Source of the DNA: Mojavia pulchra JT2-VF2
Lineage (GTDB): Bacteria > Cyanobacteriota > Cyanobacteriia > Cyanobacteriales > Nostocaceae
DNA: 64,000 bases
Direction: 5' to 3'
Assembly (NCBI GenBank): GCA_019359325.1
Contig: JAHHHN010000002.1
Location: 248,001 to 312,000 of the forward strand
The number at the start of each line of letters is the position of its first letter. Position 1 is the stretch's first letter. Positions 53,556 through 62,614 of this stretch are shown in pieces. The notes below the pieces were generated by a model, which saw nothing but the letters and a program-made list of their open reading frames with translations, was not told the origin of the DNA and searched no databases. Made by a program: the position numbers and the translations under genes.

Positions 53556-54899
53556 TTAAACAAGGTTGTAGTGTTCCATGTGGATATTAGTTACAGGCAC
53601 TCCTAAATCGTGCAATGCTACCTCGACTTGATCCATCATTTTGGGTACAGCACAAATGAAGTAGTTTCGAGTTGCAGGACGTTTGGGAATGTAACGTTCG
53701 AGTAGTTCTTTATCGACGTACCCTACCTCTTTTGACCATTCTTCTGGCGGCTTTCTCAAAACATGGACAATTGTTAAGTCTAATTTATCTTTAAGAGCTT
53801 CTAGCTCTTCACGATAAGTTACGTCTTCCCATGTTTTGCTCGCATAAATTAACAGCAAAGGGCGCTCATCCTGACGTTCTGCTAAAGTAACGAGCATACT
53901 TATCATTGGTGTAATGCCAATACCTCCGGCAATAAAGACAAATCCTGCGGTATTTTCATAGAGGTCTGTGGTAAAAACTCCATAAGGCCCATCCAGGTAG
54001 GCTTTAGTGCCTGGTTTGACATCTTTAATTGTGTTGGTGAAGTCTCCTACAGCCTTAATACCAAACTCAAGACGTTCAAGATTTTCTGCACTAGAAGCAA
54101 TAGAAAATGGATGTTCCCGCATTCTAAATGGCGAGATTTCTAAGGTAAGCCAAGCAAATTGACCAGGCTGGAAACGTATTCCCTCATGCCCTCTGGGACG
54201 CAAAACTAAATTCCAAACATTGCCCCGTTGGGGAATTACTGCTTCTACCAAGTAAGGTTTTTTCAACATGAACCAAGGCTTGATCAAGCGGACGTAAACC
54301 AACAACCACAAAGCAGCTAATGCAATACCAGTCCAGAGAACTCCCTTCCAAAATAGCCCTAAGTAGTTACCCACACCCAAGGCGTGTCCCAAACCAAATC
54401 CCACAGCAATTACAGCTAAGATGCCATGAGCTGTACGCCAAGGTTCATAGGGGATGTTAAGCTGTTTGCGCCAAATAGAGGTGATAATAATCGCTATGAG
54501 GGCCAAAGTAGCAATTACTGCCATCCTAGCTCGCCACGGCGCTTGAATGAAATTTAATAGTTGCAGTGTTTGCGGGTTATCGATGAATAAGATTAATGGA
54601 TGGACAAGAATGAACAAGAATGCCACTATCGAGGTGTAGCGGTGAAACTGAAGAATCAAGTCAATCCCGTATGAAGCTTCTACACGGTTGATACGAGCAG
54701 TCAAGGCAAATTGCATTGCCATCATCGCTAAACCAATGAAGCCGAGGGCTACAGAAAATTCTAGCCAAAAACTTCGTTGTTCATTTGGTGTGGGCGGGTA
54801 TAGAAGCAGAATTAGTAAGGGTAAGAGGATAATTAAAAGATACGCACCTATCCAAGATACGCCTACGACTACGGGATTTTTCATCAACAGACTTTTCAT
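53556..54899 (-). CDS. Ferric-reductase-like membrane flavoprotein (NAD(P)H oxidoreductase)
   Basis: 447 residues. About six transmembrane helices in the first 210 form a ferric-reductase-type haem domain (LILQFHRYTSIVAFLFILVHP, WRTAHGILAVIAVGFGLGHAL). The FAD-binding domain follows with RMREHPFSIASS, and the NAD(P)H domain has AGGIGITPMISMLVTLAER and ICAVPKMMD. It should move electrons from NAD(P)H across the membrane to metal or oxygen. It is encoded 13 bp after the exported superoxide dismutase, on the same strand, so superoxide is a possible product. Confidence 0.88.
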   Translation of the reverse strand: MKSLLMKNPVVVGVSWIGAYLLIILLPLLILLLYPPTPNEQRSFWLEFSVALGFIGLAMMAMQFALTARINRVEASYGIDLILQFHRYTSIVAFLFILVHPLILFIDNPQTLQLLNFIQAPWRARMAVIATLALIAIIITSIWRKQLNIPYEPWRTAHGILAVIAVGFGLGHALGVGNYLGLFWKGVLWTGIALAALWLLVYVRLIKPWFMLKKPYLVEAVIPQRGNVWNLVLRPRGHEGIRFQPGQFAWLTLEISPFRMREHPFSIASSAENLERLEFGIKAVGDFTNTIKDVKPGTKAYLDGPYGVFTTDLYENTAGFVFIAGGIGITPMISMLVTLAERQDERPLLLIYASKTWEDVTYREELEALKDKLDLTIVHVLRKPPEEWSKEVGYVDKELLERYIPKRPATRNYFICAVPKMMDQVEVALHDLGVPVTNIHMEHYNLV

Positions 54900-54912
54900 T
54901 GGCGCTGGCCTC

Positions 54913-55728
54913 CTATGTTTTCTGTTGCAATGAAGCTTGGGCGCGTCTGTTAACTTCCGTCCAATTCACGACATTCCACCAATTATTTAAATAGTCGGCA
55001 CGACTATTGCGATATCTCAGGTAATACGCGTGTTCCCATACGTCATTACCCATAATTGGGTATAAACCTTCCATAATCGGGCTGTCTTGATTTGGTGTAT
55101 TCGTAATTTGTAGTTGATCTTGGGGATTGCGTACTAACCAAACCCAACCACTACCAAAGCGATCGCTACCTGCTTCGTTAAACTGTTTTCTAAATCCTTC
55201 AAAACTACCGAAAGTTTTATTGATTTCTGTTGCTATTTCCCCTGTCGGTTGTCCACCGCCATTGGGGGCCATAATTTGCCAGAAAATTGTGTGGTTGAGG
55301 TGTCCGCCGCCGTTGTTGCGTACTGTTGTGCGAATATCTTCCGGTAAACCTTCCATGTTACGCAGCAGAGATTCCACACTTCTTTTTTGCAAGTCTGGAT
55401 ACTTTTTCAACGCATCATTCAGATTATCAACATAGGTTGCGTGGTGTCGGTCATGATGCAGTTTCATGGTTTCTGCATCAATAGCTTTTTCTAATGCATT
55501 GTAGTCGTAAGGCAATTTTGGTAGCTGTGCAGGAGAAGCACTCAGTGCCCGATCGGGATAAGCTACGGGAATAGAGGACGTAGTAGTAGCAGGAGTTTGG
55601 GCTGCTACTGGTGTTGCTGTGGTTGATTGTGACTGCTCTGTTGGTACTGGTTGACAAGCACCTAGCACTACAAACAGCATGATTACTACCAGGAAATAGC
55701 CGATTTTCTGCCGTAAAAAAAACATCAT
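54913..55728 (-). CDS. Exported Fe/Mn superoxide dismutase (lipoprotein)
   Basis: 271 residues. A lipobox (VVLGAC, Cys25) and a Thr/Pro-rich linker precede the dismutase domain (about 65-265): [32 protein letters not shown] with two metal His, [15 protein letters not shown], and [23 protein letters not shown] with the Asp and last His. Manganese type is suggested by the MAPNGGG block. It works outside the cytoplasmic membrane. Paired with the flavin reductase downstream. Confidence 0.93.
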   Translation of the reverse strand: MMFFLRQKIGYFLVVIMLFVVLGACQPVPTEQSQSTTATPVAAQTPATTTSSIPVAYPDRALSASPAQLPKLPYDYNALEKAIDAETMKLHHDRHHATYVDNLNDALKKYPDLQKRSVESLLRNMEGLPEDIRTTVRNNGGGHLNHTIFWQIMAPNGGGQPTGEIATEINKTFGSFEGFRKQFNEAGSDRFGSGWVWLVRNPQDQLQITNTPNQDSPIMEGLYPIMGNDVWEHAYYLRYRNSRADYLNNWWNVVNWTEVNRRAQASLQQKT

Positions 55729-55777
55729 TAGCTCTTGATATCCAAATATATGGTTTTGATTTTTGACTATTATTTAT

Positions 55778-56128
55778 TTAGAAAATTGGTGCTACCAGCC
55801 GCAACAGTATAGTGTTGATGACTGATAACGCTATAGAACCGATTAACGCGCTCCAAAAACCCCACCTTAAGCTAAATCCTGGCACTATTGCAGCTGCTAA
55901 ACCAAAGACAATAGCATTCAAAATAAAGAAGAATAAACCCAAAGTAATCAGAATGAAAGGAAAAGTAAAGAATGTCAAAATTGGCAGTAAGACAGCATTC
56001 AAAATTCCAAAAACCGCAGCAGAGATTAATGCTTTGCCAAAATTATCAATTTCCACTCCAATTGGTAATCTAGCAATAATTAAAAAGCTGACGCTAGTGA
56101 CTAACCAAGTAAGTATTAGCCCACCCAT
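55778..56128 (-). CDS. Holin-like (PF04020) membrane protein
   Basis: 116 residues with four transmembrane helices. MGGLILTWLVTSVSFLIIARL, KALISAAVFGILNAVLLPIL, FPFILITLGLFFFILNAIVFGL and WGFWSALIGSIALSVI are typical of the phage_holin_4_2 family, common in non-phage bacterial genomes. AAGGAG sits ahead of the ATG. Function is not known; nothing else nearby looks like phage. Confidence 0.85.
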   Translation of the reverse strand: MGGLILTWLVTSVSFLIIARLPIGVEIDNFGKALISAAVFGILNAVLLPILTFFTFPFILITLGLFFFILNAIVFGLAAAIVPGFSLRWGFWSALIGSIALSVINTILLRLVAPIF

Positions 56129-56387
56129 AAAATCTCCTTGCCAGTGCTATTTTGGCTCATTGAGCTAGGTTATATTTTTAGGATTAGCCATAAATGTGAG
56201 TAAAATGTGACGGAAAAGGAGCCTTGCTTTTAGCTATGCTTACGAATTTTGCCTAATTACATTAAATCATTGATTGTATATAACGTTGCATCTTTCTCTT
56301 GGGTTAGAGAAAGTTATCTTAAACTTCTAAAAAGCCATTTTTTAGAATAGTAAATATTTCTTTAGATAGATTCAAGTATCAAAAAAC

Positions 56388-57425
56388 TTACTCTTCAGCT
56401 TTCAATTCGTCCATTTCTAATAAACTAATTATCACTCCGGCGATAGGAACAGCCAGAAACACTCCCAGCAGTCCTGCGACTTTAGCGCCTATCAATAGCG
56501 AGAAAAACATCACTACCGGATTTATATTTAGCGAACCTTGCATAACTCTAGGCATCAACAAGTTTTCTTCTACTTGTTGGAGTAGAATACAACCAATTAA
56601 TACTTTGATGCTGAGTCCAACTCCTTGGGGTAAAATAATCAAAGATACAAGGCTAATTCCTAATGTGGCTCCAATGCCAGGGATGAGATCAAAAACTCCA
56701 GCGATCGCAGCTAAAATTAAGGCGTATGGTACTTGCAAAAGTAAAAATACAATAAAGCTTGATACACCAAAAAATACGCCTAAAATTAGTCTTCCCCAAA
56801 AAAATCCCAGAAAATTTTGCTTGATAGAAATCGTTAATTTTTGCCTCAGATTGCGCGGAAACAGCCTCAGAAAGAAATTCCAAAGGCGTTCTCCATCCAG
56901 CAACATAAAGAAAGCGACAACAGCAATTAAAACTATATCAACTAAGCTTGTCAGTAATCTTTGAACTGTTGCCAAACCAATGCCAAGCCCAGCTAAAGCT
57001 TGATTTCGTAGCTGCTCTTCAATGGCGCTGAGATCTACTTGAAAATTCCAATTACCCAGAAACGTTCTCAGCCTTTCTAACAATGAAATGGCAAAATTAA
57101 TAAAATCTGGAAATTGGTTGATTAATTGTTGACCTTGAGATAAAGCTGCAAAACCTAACGTAGCTGTTAAAATAGCAATAATTAAAATAGCCAATAAGAA
57201 AACTAATATAACTGCTATAGTGCGGGGCAAAAAACGTTGTAGCCACTGAACAGGATAACTCAGCAAAAAGGCTAAAATTGCTGCTAAGGTGAAAACGATA
57301 ATTACTTGAAAAAAATATGCTAAAACTTGAGATATTCCCCATCCAAGGGCAAATAAAATTAAGTAACGTACTAGCTTGGCAGTACTTAGTTTATCTAATA
57401 AATTTTTTTCAGATGTTTCGCTCAT
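56388..57425 (-). CDS. AI-2E family transporter
   Basis: 345 residues. A PerM/YdiK-like membrane protein with about eight helices and a central soluble segment: VVAFFMLLDGERLWNFFLRLFP, GRLILGVFFGVSSFIVFLLL and DLIPGIGATLGISLVSLIIL are family landmarks. Some members export autoinducer-2, others act as Na+/H+ antiporters; the function here cannot be told. Stands alone. Confidence 0.9.
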   Translation of the reverse strand: MSETSEKNLLDKLSTAKLVRYLILFALGWGISQVLAYFFQVIIVFTLAAILAFLLSYPVQWLQRFLPRTIAVILVFLLAILIIAILTATLGFAALSQGQQLINQFPDFINFAISLLERLRTFLGNWNFQVDLSAIEEQLRNQALAGLGIGLATVQRLLTSLVDIVLIAVVAFFMLLDGERLWNFFLRLFPRNLRQKLTISIKQNFLGFFWGRLILGVFFGVSSFIVFLLLQVPYALILAAIAGVFDLIPGIGATLGISLVSLIILPQGVGLSIKVLIGCILLQQVEENLLMPRVMQGSLNINPVVMFFSLLIGAKVAGLLGVFLAVPIAGVIISLLEMDELKAEE

Positions 57426-57676
57426 TTTTATGTTATTACTTCTTTAATAAAATCAAAACTACTAAAATGTTTATTTACTAAATTTAATAATATTTGGCAC
57501 TGAAGATTTGCCAATTTAACTTAAGTTCGATGCAGCAAATTTAACCGATATTCAAACCTCTTCCCAAAGCGAGAAGAGGCTTAAAAAGTCTACCTAAGCA
57601 TCAGTTAACATCAGTTTTGAGAAGAAAAATAAGCTTTTGAAAATCGCTGATTTTAGGAATAAATCCAGCTTTTTAG

Positions 57677-58486
57677 TTATGAAGTCCAAGGTTCGCTAAA
57701 AGAAGGATAAAGTGTTAATCCCCCATCAATAAATAAGGTTTGTCCAGTAATATAAGTAGCTTCATCTGATGAAAGAAAAGCCACTGCTGCTGCCATTTCT
57801 TCAGGCGTACCAGCACGTTTCATGGGAATATTGCTCTCAACTGCGGCTTTTGCGTCAGGGTCATCAATCCAAGCACTATTAATAGGCGTAATCGTTGCTC
57901 CAGGCGCGATAGAATTAACTCTAATACCAGAATCTGCATACTCTAACGCCAGAGTTTTTGTCAGATTCCCCATCCCTCCTTTGCTAATAGAATAACTAAC
58001 ATATAGCGGTCTAGGAATAATTTCGTGAACGCTAGAAACGTTAATAATTATGCCGTTAATTTTGTTATTCAAAAAATGTTTAATTGCTTCACGGGCGCAG
58101 AGGTAAGCACCCCGGAGATTAATATTAATGACGCGATCAAATTCTTCAGTTTTAATTTCGTGAGATGGACTTTCGGTTTGAATGCCGGCATTATTAACTA
58201 AAATATCTAAGCTGCCGAATTTTTCAACAACAGTATTTACCATATTAATGATGTCTTCCTCTTTTGAGACATCTCCTTGCACTGGTAATGCTTTTACCCC
58301 GCATTTTTCGAGTTTACCACACGCCTTCTGCATTGCCATTTCAACGGTATCCTGAGCATCTTCAGGACTTCTGCGGTAGTTGATGGCAACATTTGCTCCT
58401 TCTTCGGCAAATCGGACTGCGATCGCTTGTCCAATTCCAGAAGTAGCACCAGTGACCAAAACATTTTTACCTGTTAAACCTTTCAT
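57677..58486 (-). CDS. SDR-family oxidoreductase (glucose 1-dehydrogenase-like)
   Basis: 269 residues. Classical short-chain dehydrogenase: VLVTGATSGIGQAIA (cofactor), ILVNNAGIQ, INVSSVHE with Ser and YSISKGGM with Tyr/Lys of the active site, and IDGGLTLYPSF end. The block LYPSF and the glucose-dehydrogenase-like layout suggest a sugar substrate, which is inference. AGAGGT precedes the ATG. The rhodopsin-like ORF lies 82 bp upstream in the same direction. Confidence 0.9.
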   Translation of the reverse strand: MKGLTGKNVLVTGATSGIGQAIAVRFAEEGANVAINYRRSPEDAQDTVEMAMQKACGKLEKCGVKALPVQGDVSKEEDIINMVNTVVEKFGSLDILVNNAGIQTESPSHEIKTEEFDRVININLRGAYLCAREAIKHFLNNKINGIIINVSSVHEIIPRPLYVSYSISKGGMGNLTKTLALEYADSGIRVNSIAPGATITPINSAWIDDPDAKAAVESNIPMKRAGTPEEMAAAVAFLSSDEATYITGQTLFIDGGLTLYPSFSEPWTS

Positions 58487-58545
58487 AATAACTAACCTCT
58501 TTTAGAAAATTTAGAAAAATCTTTCTCCCCTAGATCTTGCGGCGA

Positions 58546-58567
58546 AATAAGGGCGATTGCCCTTATT
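58546..58567. other. Perfect hairpin after the rhodopsin-like ORF
   Basis: AATAAGGGC and GCCCTTATT pair around a GATT loop. It overlaps nothing and lies directly after the ORF's stop, where a terminator or the scar of a deletion might be. It has no T run on the minus strand. Confidence 0.5.
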
Positions 58568-58568
58568 C

Positions 58569-58682
58569 TTATTGGTCGTATTTGGGAACACCATGAGGAT
58601 TTCTACTGAGGGACATAAAGTGAATAGCACCAATCACCATCCCTGCAATGTAAAGCCAATGAAACAAATCTTGCCAATCCAT
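58569..58682 (-). CDS. 37-residue ORF like helix A of a sensory rhodopsin
   Basis: The sequence MDWQDLFHWLYIAGM, then VIGAIHFMSLSRNPHGVPKY, follows the first helix and loop of Anabaena sensory rhodopsin (LLHWIYVAGM...GALHFWSLSRNPRGVPQY) residue for residue with conservative changes. It then ends (DQ, stop). No other rhodopsin helix, and no retinal Lys, is found downstream. The ribosome site AAGGTGG is good. Either a truncated rhodopsin gene or a small membrane protein that comes from one. Confidence 0.65.
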   Translation of the reverse strand: MDWQDLFHWLYIAGMVIGAIHFMSLSRNPHGVPKYDQ

Positions 58683-59181
58683 AAATCCACCTTTAAGTAG
58701 ATACCATTGAATAAACAACTTCCATCTTTAGAAAGATATGAAATTGGAATTTTTATGAATTTAATATCAAATTATTTCTACTTAGCCACTTCTAGTATCA
58801 ATAATAAATGTGATGCAAAAGTGACGACAATAAAAATTCAAAATTAAAACAGTGTGTCATCAGATAAGAGATGTTTTTGTAACTCTCAGATCAGTTAAAT
58901 AAAATTTATCTGTATTTTTTCTCGTAAATAAACTACGAGAATTCATGCATAAACCGATACAACAAACAACCTCATTTTTGGGTAATTAAGAAATAAAGTA
59001 TAATTTTTTTTTGTTTACACTTATATTTTTCTGGTCACTTTCTAATCACATTTGCTTACTATACTCACTATTGTTAGAACAAACCTCAAGACTGTGGTAA
59101 TCAAATTACCGTAAAAATACAAATTTTTCAAAAAGACTTGTATCAAATTAACCCAATAATTATGAGCTAGAGGTAAGTGGT
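58683..59181. other. 500-bp intergenic region with two palindromes
   Basis: A/T-rich. TCTCGTA/TACGAGA (58920-58940) and the perfect GGTAATCAAATTACC (59096-59110) may be operators, the second about 70 bp ahead of the 59182 gene. No gene supported. Confidence 0.4.
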
Positions 59182-59574
59182 ATGTCTCTCCACCAAGATT
59201 TGCTCAAAGCAGCACAAACTAGTAATTCTCATGTTCTCTATTTAGGTAAGTTAAATCTAATACAAGAAACTCAAAAAATAGAAAATTTTAACTTCACAAA
59301 AACTCGCGATCCAACAGTGATTGTTGCTCCTATTATACTTTTAGTCATGGCTGGAATAATTATTTTTCATAAAGTAAAAATTTCACATCAAATATCTAGT
59401 AAAGTTTATCGTTGTCAAAAGTGTCGCTTTTTTGCTAAAAACAACTATCTTAAGTGTGCAGTAAATCCTTCTGTAGCTTTTACCGAAGAAGCAAAATACT
59501 GCTGTGACTATCAGCCCCAAGAAAAAAGAATTTTTTTTGTCTCTCTAAATCGCGGTAATAAGCACGATTTTTAA
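59182..59574 (+). CDS. Hypothetical single-helix protein with a Cys cluster
   Basis: 130 residues. A transmembrane helix (about 50-70, VIVAPIILLVMAGIIIFHK) is followed by a soluble end with YRCQKCRFFAKNNYLKCAVNP and KYCCDY, a CxxC...C...CC pattern suggesting a metal or Fe-S site. The ATG has AGAGGT ahead. I do not recognise the family; similar short Cys-rich proteins occur in cyanobacteria. Confidence 0.65.
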   Translation: MSLHQDLLKAAQTSNSHVLYLGKLNLIQETQKIENFNFTKTRDPTVIVAPIILLVMAGIIIFHKVKISHQISSKVYRCQKCRFFAKNNYLKCAVNPSVAFTEEAKYCCDYQPQEKRIFFVSLNRGNKHDF

Positions 59575-59785
59575 TCAGATTTAAACGCGATCGCTCTTTA
59601 ATTTCTATATTAGAAAAAGCTTTATTAACAAGATGACATCATTATGCTTTTTCATTGTTCGCCTACCTATAAAAGATTGACTAATAGTTACAAGTGGAAT
59701 CCAAAATCAATGCAACCTAACTATTTATTAGCAATATCTAGATTCTGAATTTGTCCTGTCAGGAGATTATATTGGAGCGAATAAA

Positions 59786-62521
59786 ATGACAACATTAGTT
59801 ACAAATAAACTGCCAGAACATCAATGGCACAATCTACCTGCACAGAAAGTAGCTCAGTATTTAAACAGTAATTTAGAGAACGGTTTAACAACTGCTGAAG
59901 TAGCCAAGCTTCAGGAGCGTTTTGGTGCTAATGAACTCAAGAGTAAACCCGGAAAAAGTCCAGTAGTCAAATTTTTATTACAATTTAACCAACCGCTGCT
60001 GTACATCTTGTTAATTGCGGGAGCAATCAAAGCGTTACTGGGGCAATGGGTGAATGCTTGGGTGATTTGGGGTGTCACTCTGATTAACGCTATTATTGGT
60101 TTTGTTCAAGAATCTAAAGCTGAAAGTGCGATCGCTGCCTTAGCTGACTCAGTGCAGACCAATGCAACTATCCTACGCAACGGTAAAAAAGTGCAAGTTT
60201 CTTCGACTGAGTTAGTACCTGGAGATGTAGTACTACTCAGTTCTGGAGACAAAGTACCAGCAGATTTGCGCCTGGTACAAGTCCGAAATCTCCAAGTGAA
60301 TGAATCAGCACTCACTGGGGAATCAATCGCCGTTGAAAAAAACACGCAACTCCTAAATGCAGACGCACCCCTAGCAGAACGCACCAATATGGCTTATGCT
60401 GGCAGCTTTGTCACATTCGGCACAGGCAGCGGTATTGTTGTTGCTATTGGAGAGGCAACGGAAACCGGGCGGATTTCTCAGCTAATGGAGCAAGGAACCA
60501 GCCTCAAAACCCCATTAACCCGCAAATTTGACAAATTTAGCCGCATTTTACTTTACATCATTTTAGGGATAGCGGCGCTGACATTTGCAGTTGGTCTGGG
60601 ATACGGCAATTCCTGGGCAGAAATGTTTGAAGCAGCCGTCGCCTTCGCTGTAAGTGCCATTCCTGAAGGATTGCCAGCTGTAGTAACAGTAACATTGGCC
60701 ATTGGTGTTTCTCGAATGGCGCGCCGTCACGCCATTGTTCGCAAGTTGCCAGCAGTCGAAACTCTCGGTGGTGCTACAGTTATTTGCTCAGATAAAACTG
60801 GCACTCTAACCGAAAACCAGATGACGGTACAAGCAATCTATGCTGGGAGTGAAAACTATACAGTAACTGGTTCAGTCTATACTCCCGACGGGGAAATTTT
60901 GCTGAATAAAAATTCTGTAGATTCGGACAATTCTCCAGCCCTTGAAGAATGTTTAAAAGCTGGTTTGTTATGTAACGATTCACATTTGGAAAACAAAGAT
61001 GGGCAATGGCAGGTAGTTGGCGATCCTACTGAAGGAGCGTTGCTAGCTGTTGCTCACAAAGTTGGACTTACTCGTGAAAGCTTAGAACAAAATACACCCA
61101 GGCTAGACGTTATCCCATTTGAGTCTGAGTTTCAGTACATGGCAACTCTACACGCAACTTCATCTGCAAAAAACACAAAACAGAGAATTGTCTACGTAAA
61201 GGGTTCAGTAGAAGCAATTCTCAATCGTTGTCAGCAGATGTTGGACGCCTCTGGAAATCTGATCAATGTAGAAGCAGAAACTGTACATCAACGAGTCGAC
61301 GCAATGGCTCATCAGGGTTTGCGGGTACTAGCTTTTGCCCAAAAATCTCTGCCAAATACTCAAGATTCATTAAATCATCCAGATATTGCACAGGGTTTGA
61401 TTTTCTTAGGCTTGCAGGGGATGATCGATCCACCGAGAGCAGAAGCGATTAAAGCAGTGCAAGCTTGTCAAGAAGCTGGTATCCAAGTCAAGATGATTAC
61501 AGGTGATCATGCTGTGACAGCTGCGGCGATCGCATCTCGCATGGGCTTTAACAAAAATAGGGAAGTTCTAGCTTTTACAGGCAGTGAACTTGCCCAGATG
61601 GAGCAACAAGAACTGGCCACAGCCATAGAAGATGGGGTAGTGTTTGCCCGTGTTGCACCAGAACAAAAACTCCGAATTGTAGAAGCACTACAGTCTAAAG
61701 GTGAAGTAGTGGCAATGACGGGTGATGGTGTTAACGATGCACCCGCCCTCAAACAAGCAGATATTGGTATTGCAATGGGGGGTGCTGGTACAGAGGTAGC
61801 CAAAGAAGCCGCTGACATGATTTTGACAGACGACAACTTCGCCTCGATAGAAGCGGCTGTTGAGGAAGGGCGCACAGTTTATCGAAATCTGCTCAAAGCG
61901 ATCGCCTTTATTCTCCCAGTTAATGGTGGCGAATCCATGACGATTTTAATTAGCATCTTATTAGCTAGAGACTTACCTATTTTATCCTTACAAGTTCTCT
62001 GGCTGAATATGGTAAATTCCATCGCCATGACAGTTCCTTTAGCCTTTGAACCAAAGTCTGAACGGGTGATGCAACAACCTCCACGTAACCCTAATTCGCC
62101 CTTACTTTCTCGTAGCTTAGTCAAGCGAATTCTGAGCATCTCTGTCTTTAACTGGATTTTGATTTTTGGTGTATTTGAATGGATACGACAAACTACAGGC
62201 AATATTGATTTAGCACGCACTATGGCAATTCAGGCTTTAGTTGCAGGTAGAATCTTTTACCTCTTAAGTATTAGCCAATTAGGAATTGCGCTGCTTAATA
62301 AACTCTCTAAAATTCAACAGACAGTAAAAGAAGCCCCAGCGATTTTTATAGGAATTGCTTGCACAATACTTTTGCAAGTAATTTTTAGCCAGTGGAGCTT
62401 AATGAATAATTTATTTAGCACCGCACCATTAAACTTGAGTCAATGGTTTATTTGCCTAATTGCCGGTTTACCAATGATTGCGGTGTCTACTTTAGTCAAT
62501 CGTTTTGACCCACTTCGTTGA
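59786..62521 (+). CDS. P2-type cation-transporting ATPase (Ca2+/PMCA-like)
   Basis: 911 residues. The N-terminal cation-ATPase domain ([16 protein letters not shown]) and actuator motif NESALTGES are followed by the phosphorylation motif [10 protein letters not shown] (Asp336), KGSVEAIL-type nucleotide site and [22 protein letters not shown]. The transmembrane motif SAIPEGLP is of the P2A (Ca2+) pattern. Its 10 helices are as usual. Stands alone, with an AGGAG about 22 bases ahead and GGAG nine bases ahead of the ATG. Confidence 0.93.
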   Translation: MTTLVTNKLPEHQWHNLPAQKVAQYLNSNLENGLTTAEVAKLQERFGANELKSKPGKSPVVKFLLQFNQPLLYILLIAGAIKALLGQWVNAWVIWGVTLINAIIGFVQESKAESAIAALADSVQTNATILRNGKKVQVSSTELVPGDVVLLSSGDKVPADLRLVQVRNLQVNESALTGESIAVEKNTQLLNADAPLAERTNMAYAGSFVTFGTGSGIVVAIGEATETGRISQLMEQGTSLKTPLTRKFDKFSRILLYIILGIAALTFAVGLGYGNSWAEMFEAAVAFAVSAIPEGLPAVVTVTLAIGVSRMARRHAIVRKLPAVETLGGATVICSDKTGTLTENQMTVQAIYAGSENYTVTGSVYTPDGEILLNKNSVDSDNSPALEECLKAGLLCNDSHLENKDGQWQVVGDPTEGALLAVAHKVGLTRESLEQNTPRLDVIPFESEFQYMATLHATSSAKNTKQRIVYVKGSVEAILNRCQQMLDASGNLINVEAETVHQRVDAMAHQGLRVLAFAQKSLPNTQDSLNHPDIAQGLIFLGLQGMIDPPRAEAIKAVQACQEAGIQVKMITGDHAVTAAAIASRMGFNKNREVLAFTGSELAQMEQQELATAIEDGVVFARVAPEQKLRIVEALQSKGEVVAMTGDGVNDAPALKQADIGIAMGGAGTEVAKEAADMILTDDNFASIEAAVEEGRTVYRNLLKAIAFILPVNGGESMTILISILLARDLPILSLQVLWLNMVNSIAMTVPLAFEPKSERVMQQPPRNPNSPLLSRSLVKRILSISVFNWILIFGVFEWIRQTTGNIDLARTMAIQALVAGRIFYLLSISQLGIALLNKLSKIQQTVKEAPAIFIGIACTILLQVIFSQWSLMNNLFSTAPLNLSQWFICLIAGLPMIAVSTLVNRFDPLR

Positions 62522-62614
62522 GATAGTTTTTGGTAGCGTTTTTAGGACTCATGCCAGCATTTTAGAATAGCTCACGGTACGAAACCCAACATAATAGCTA
62601 CTCTAATTTTATTG

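Noticed and set aside
55778-56128. Holin-like protein as a sign of a prophage
   Set aside because: PF04020 proteins are common outside phages and no other phage gene is near.
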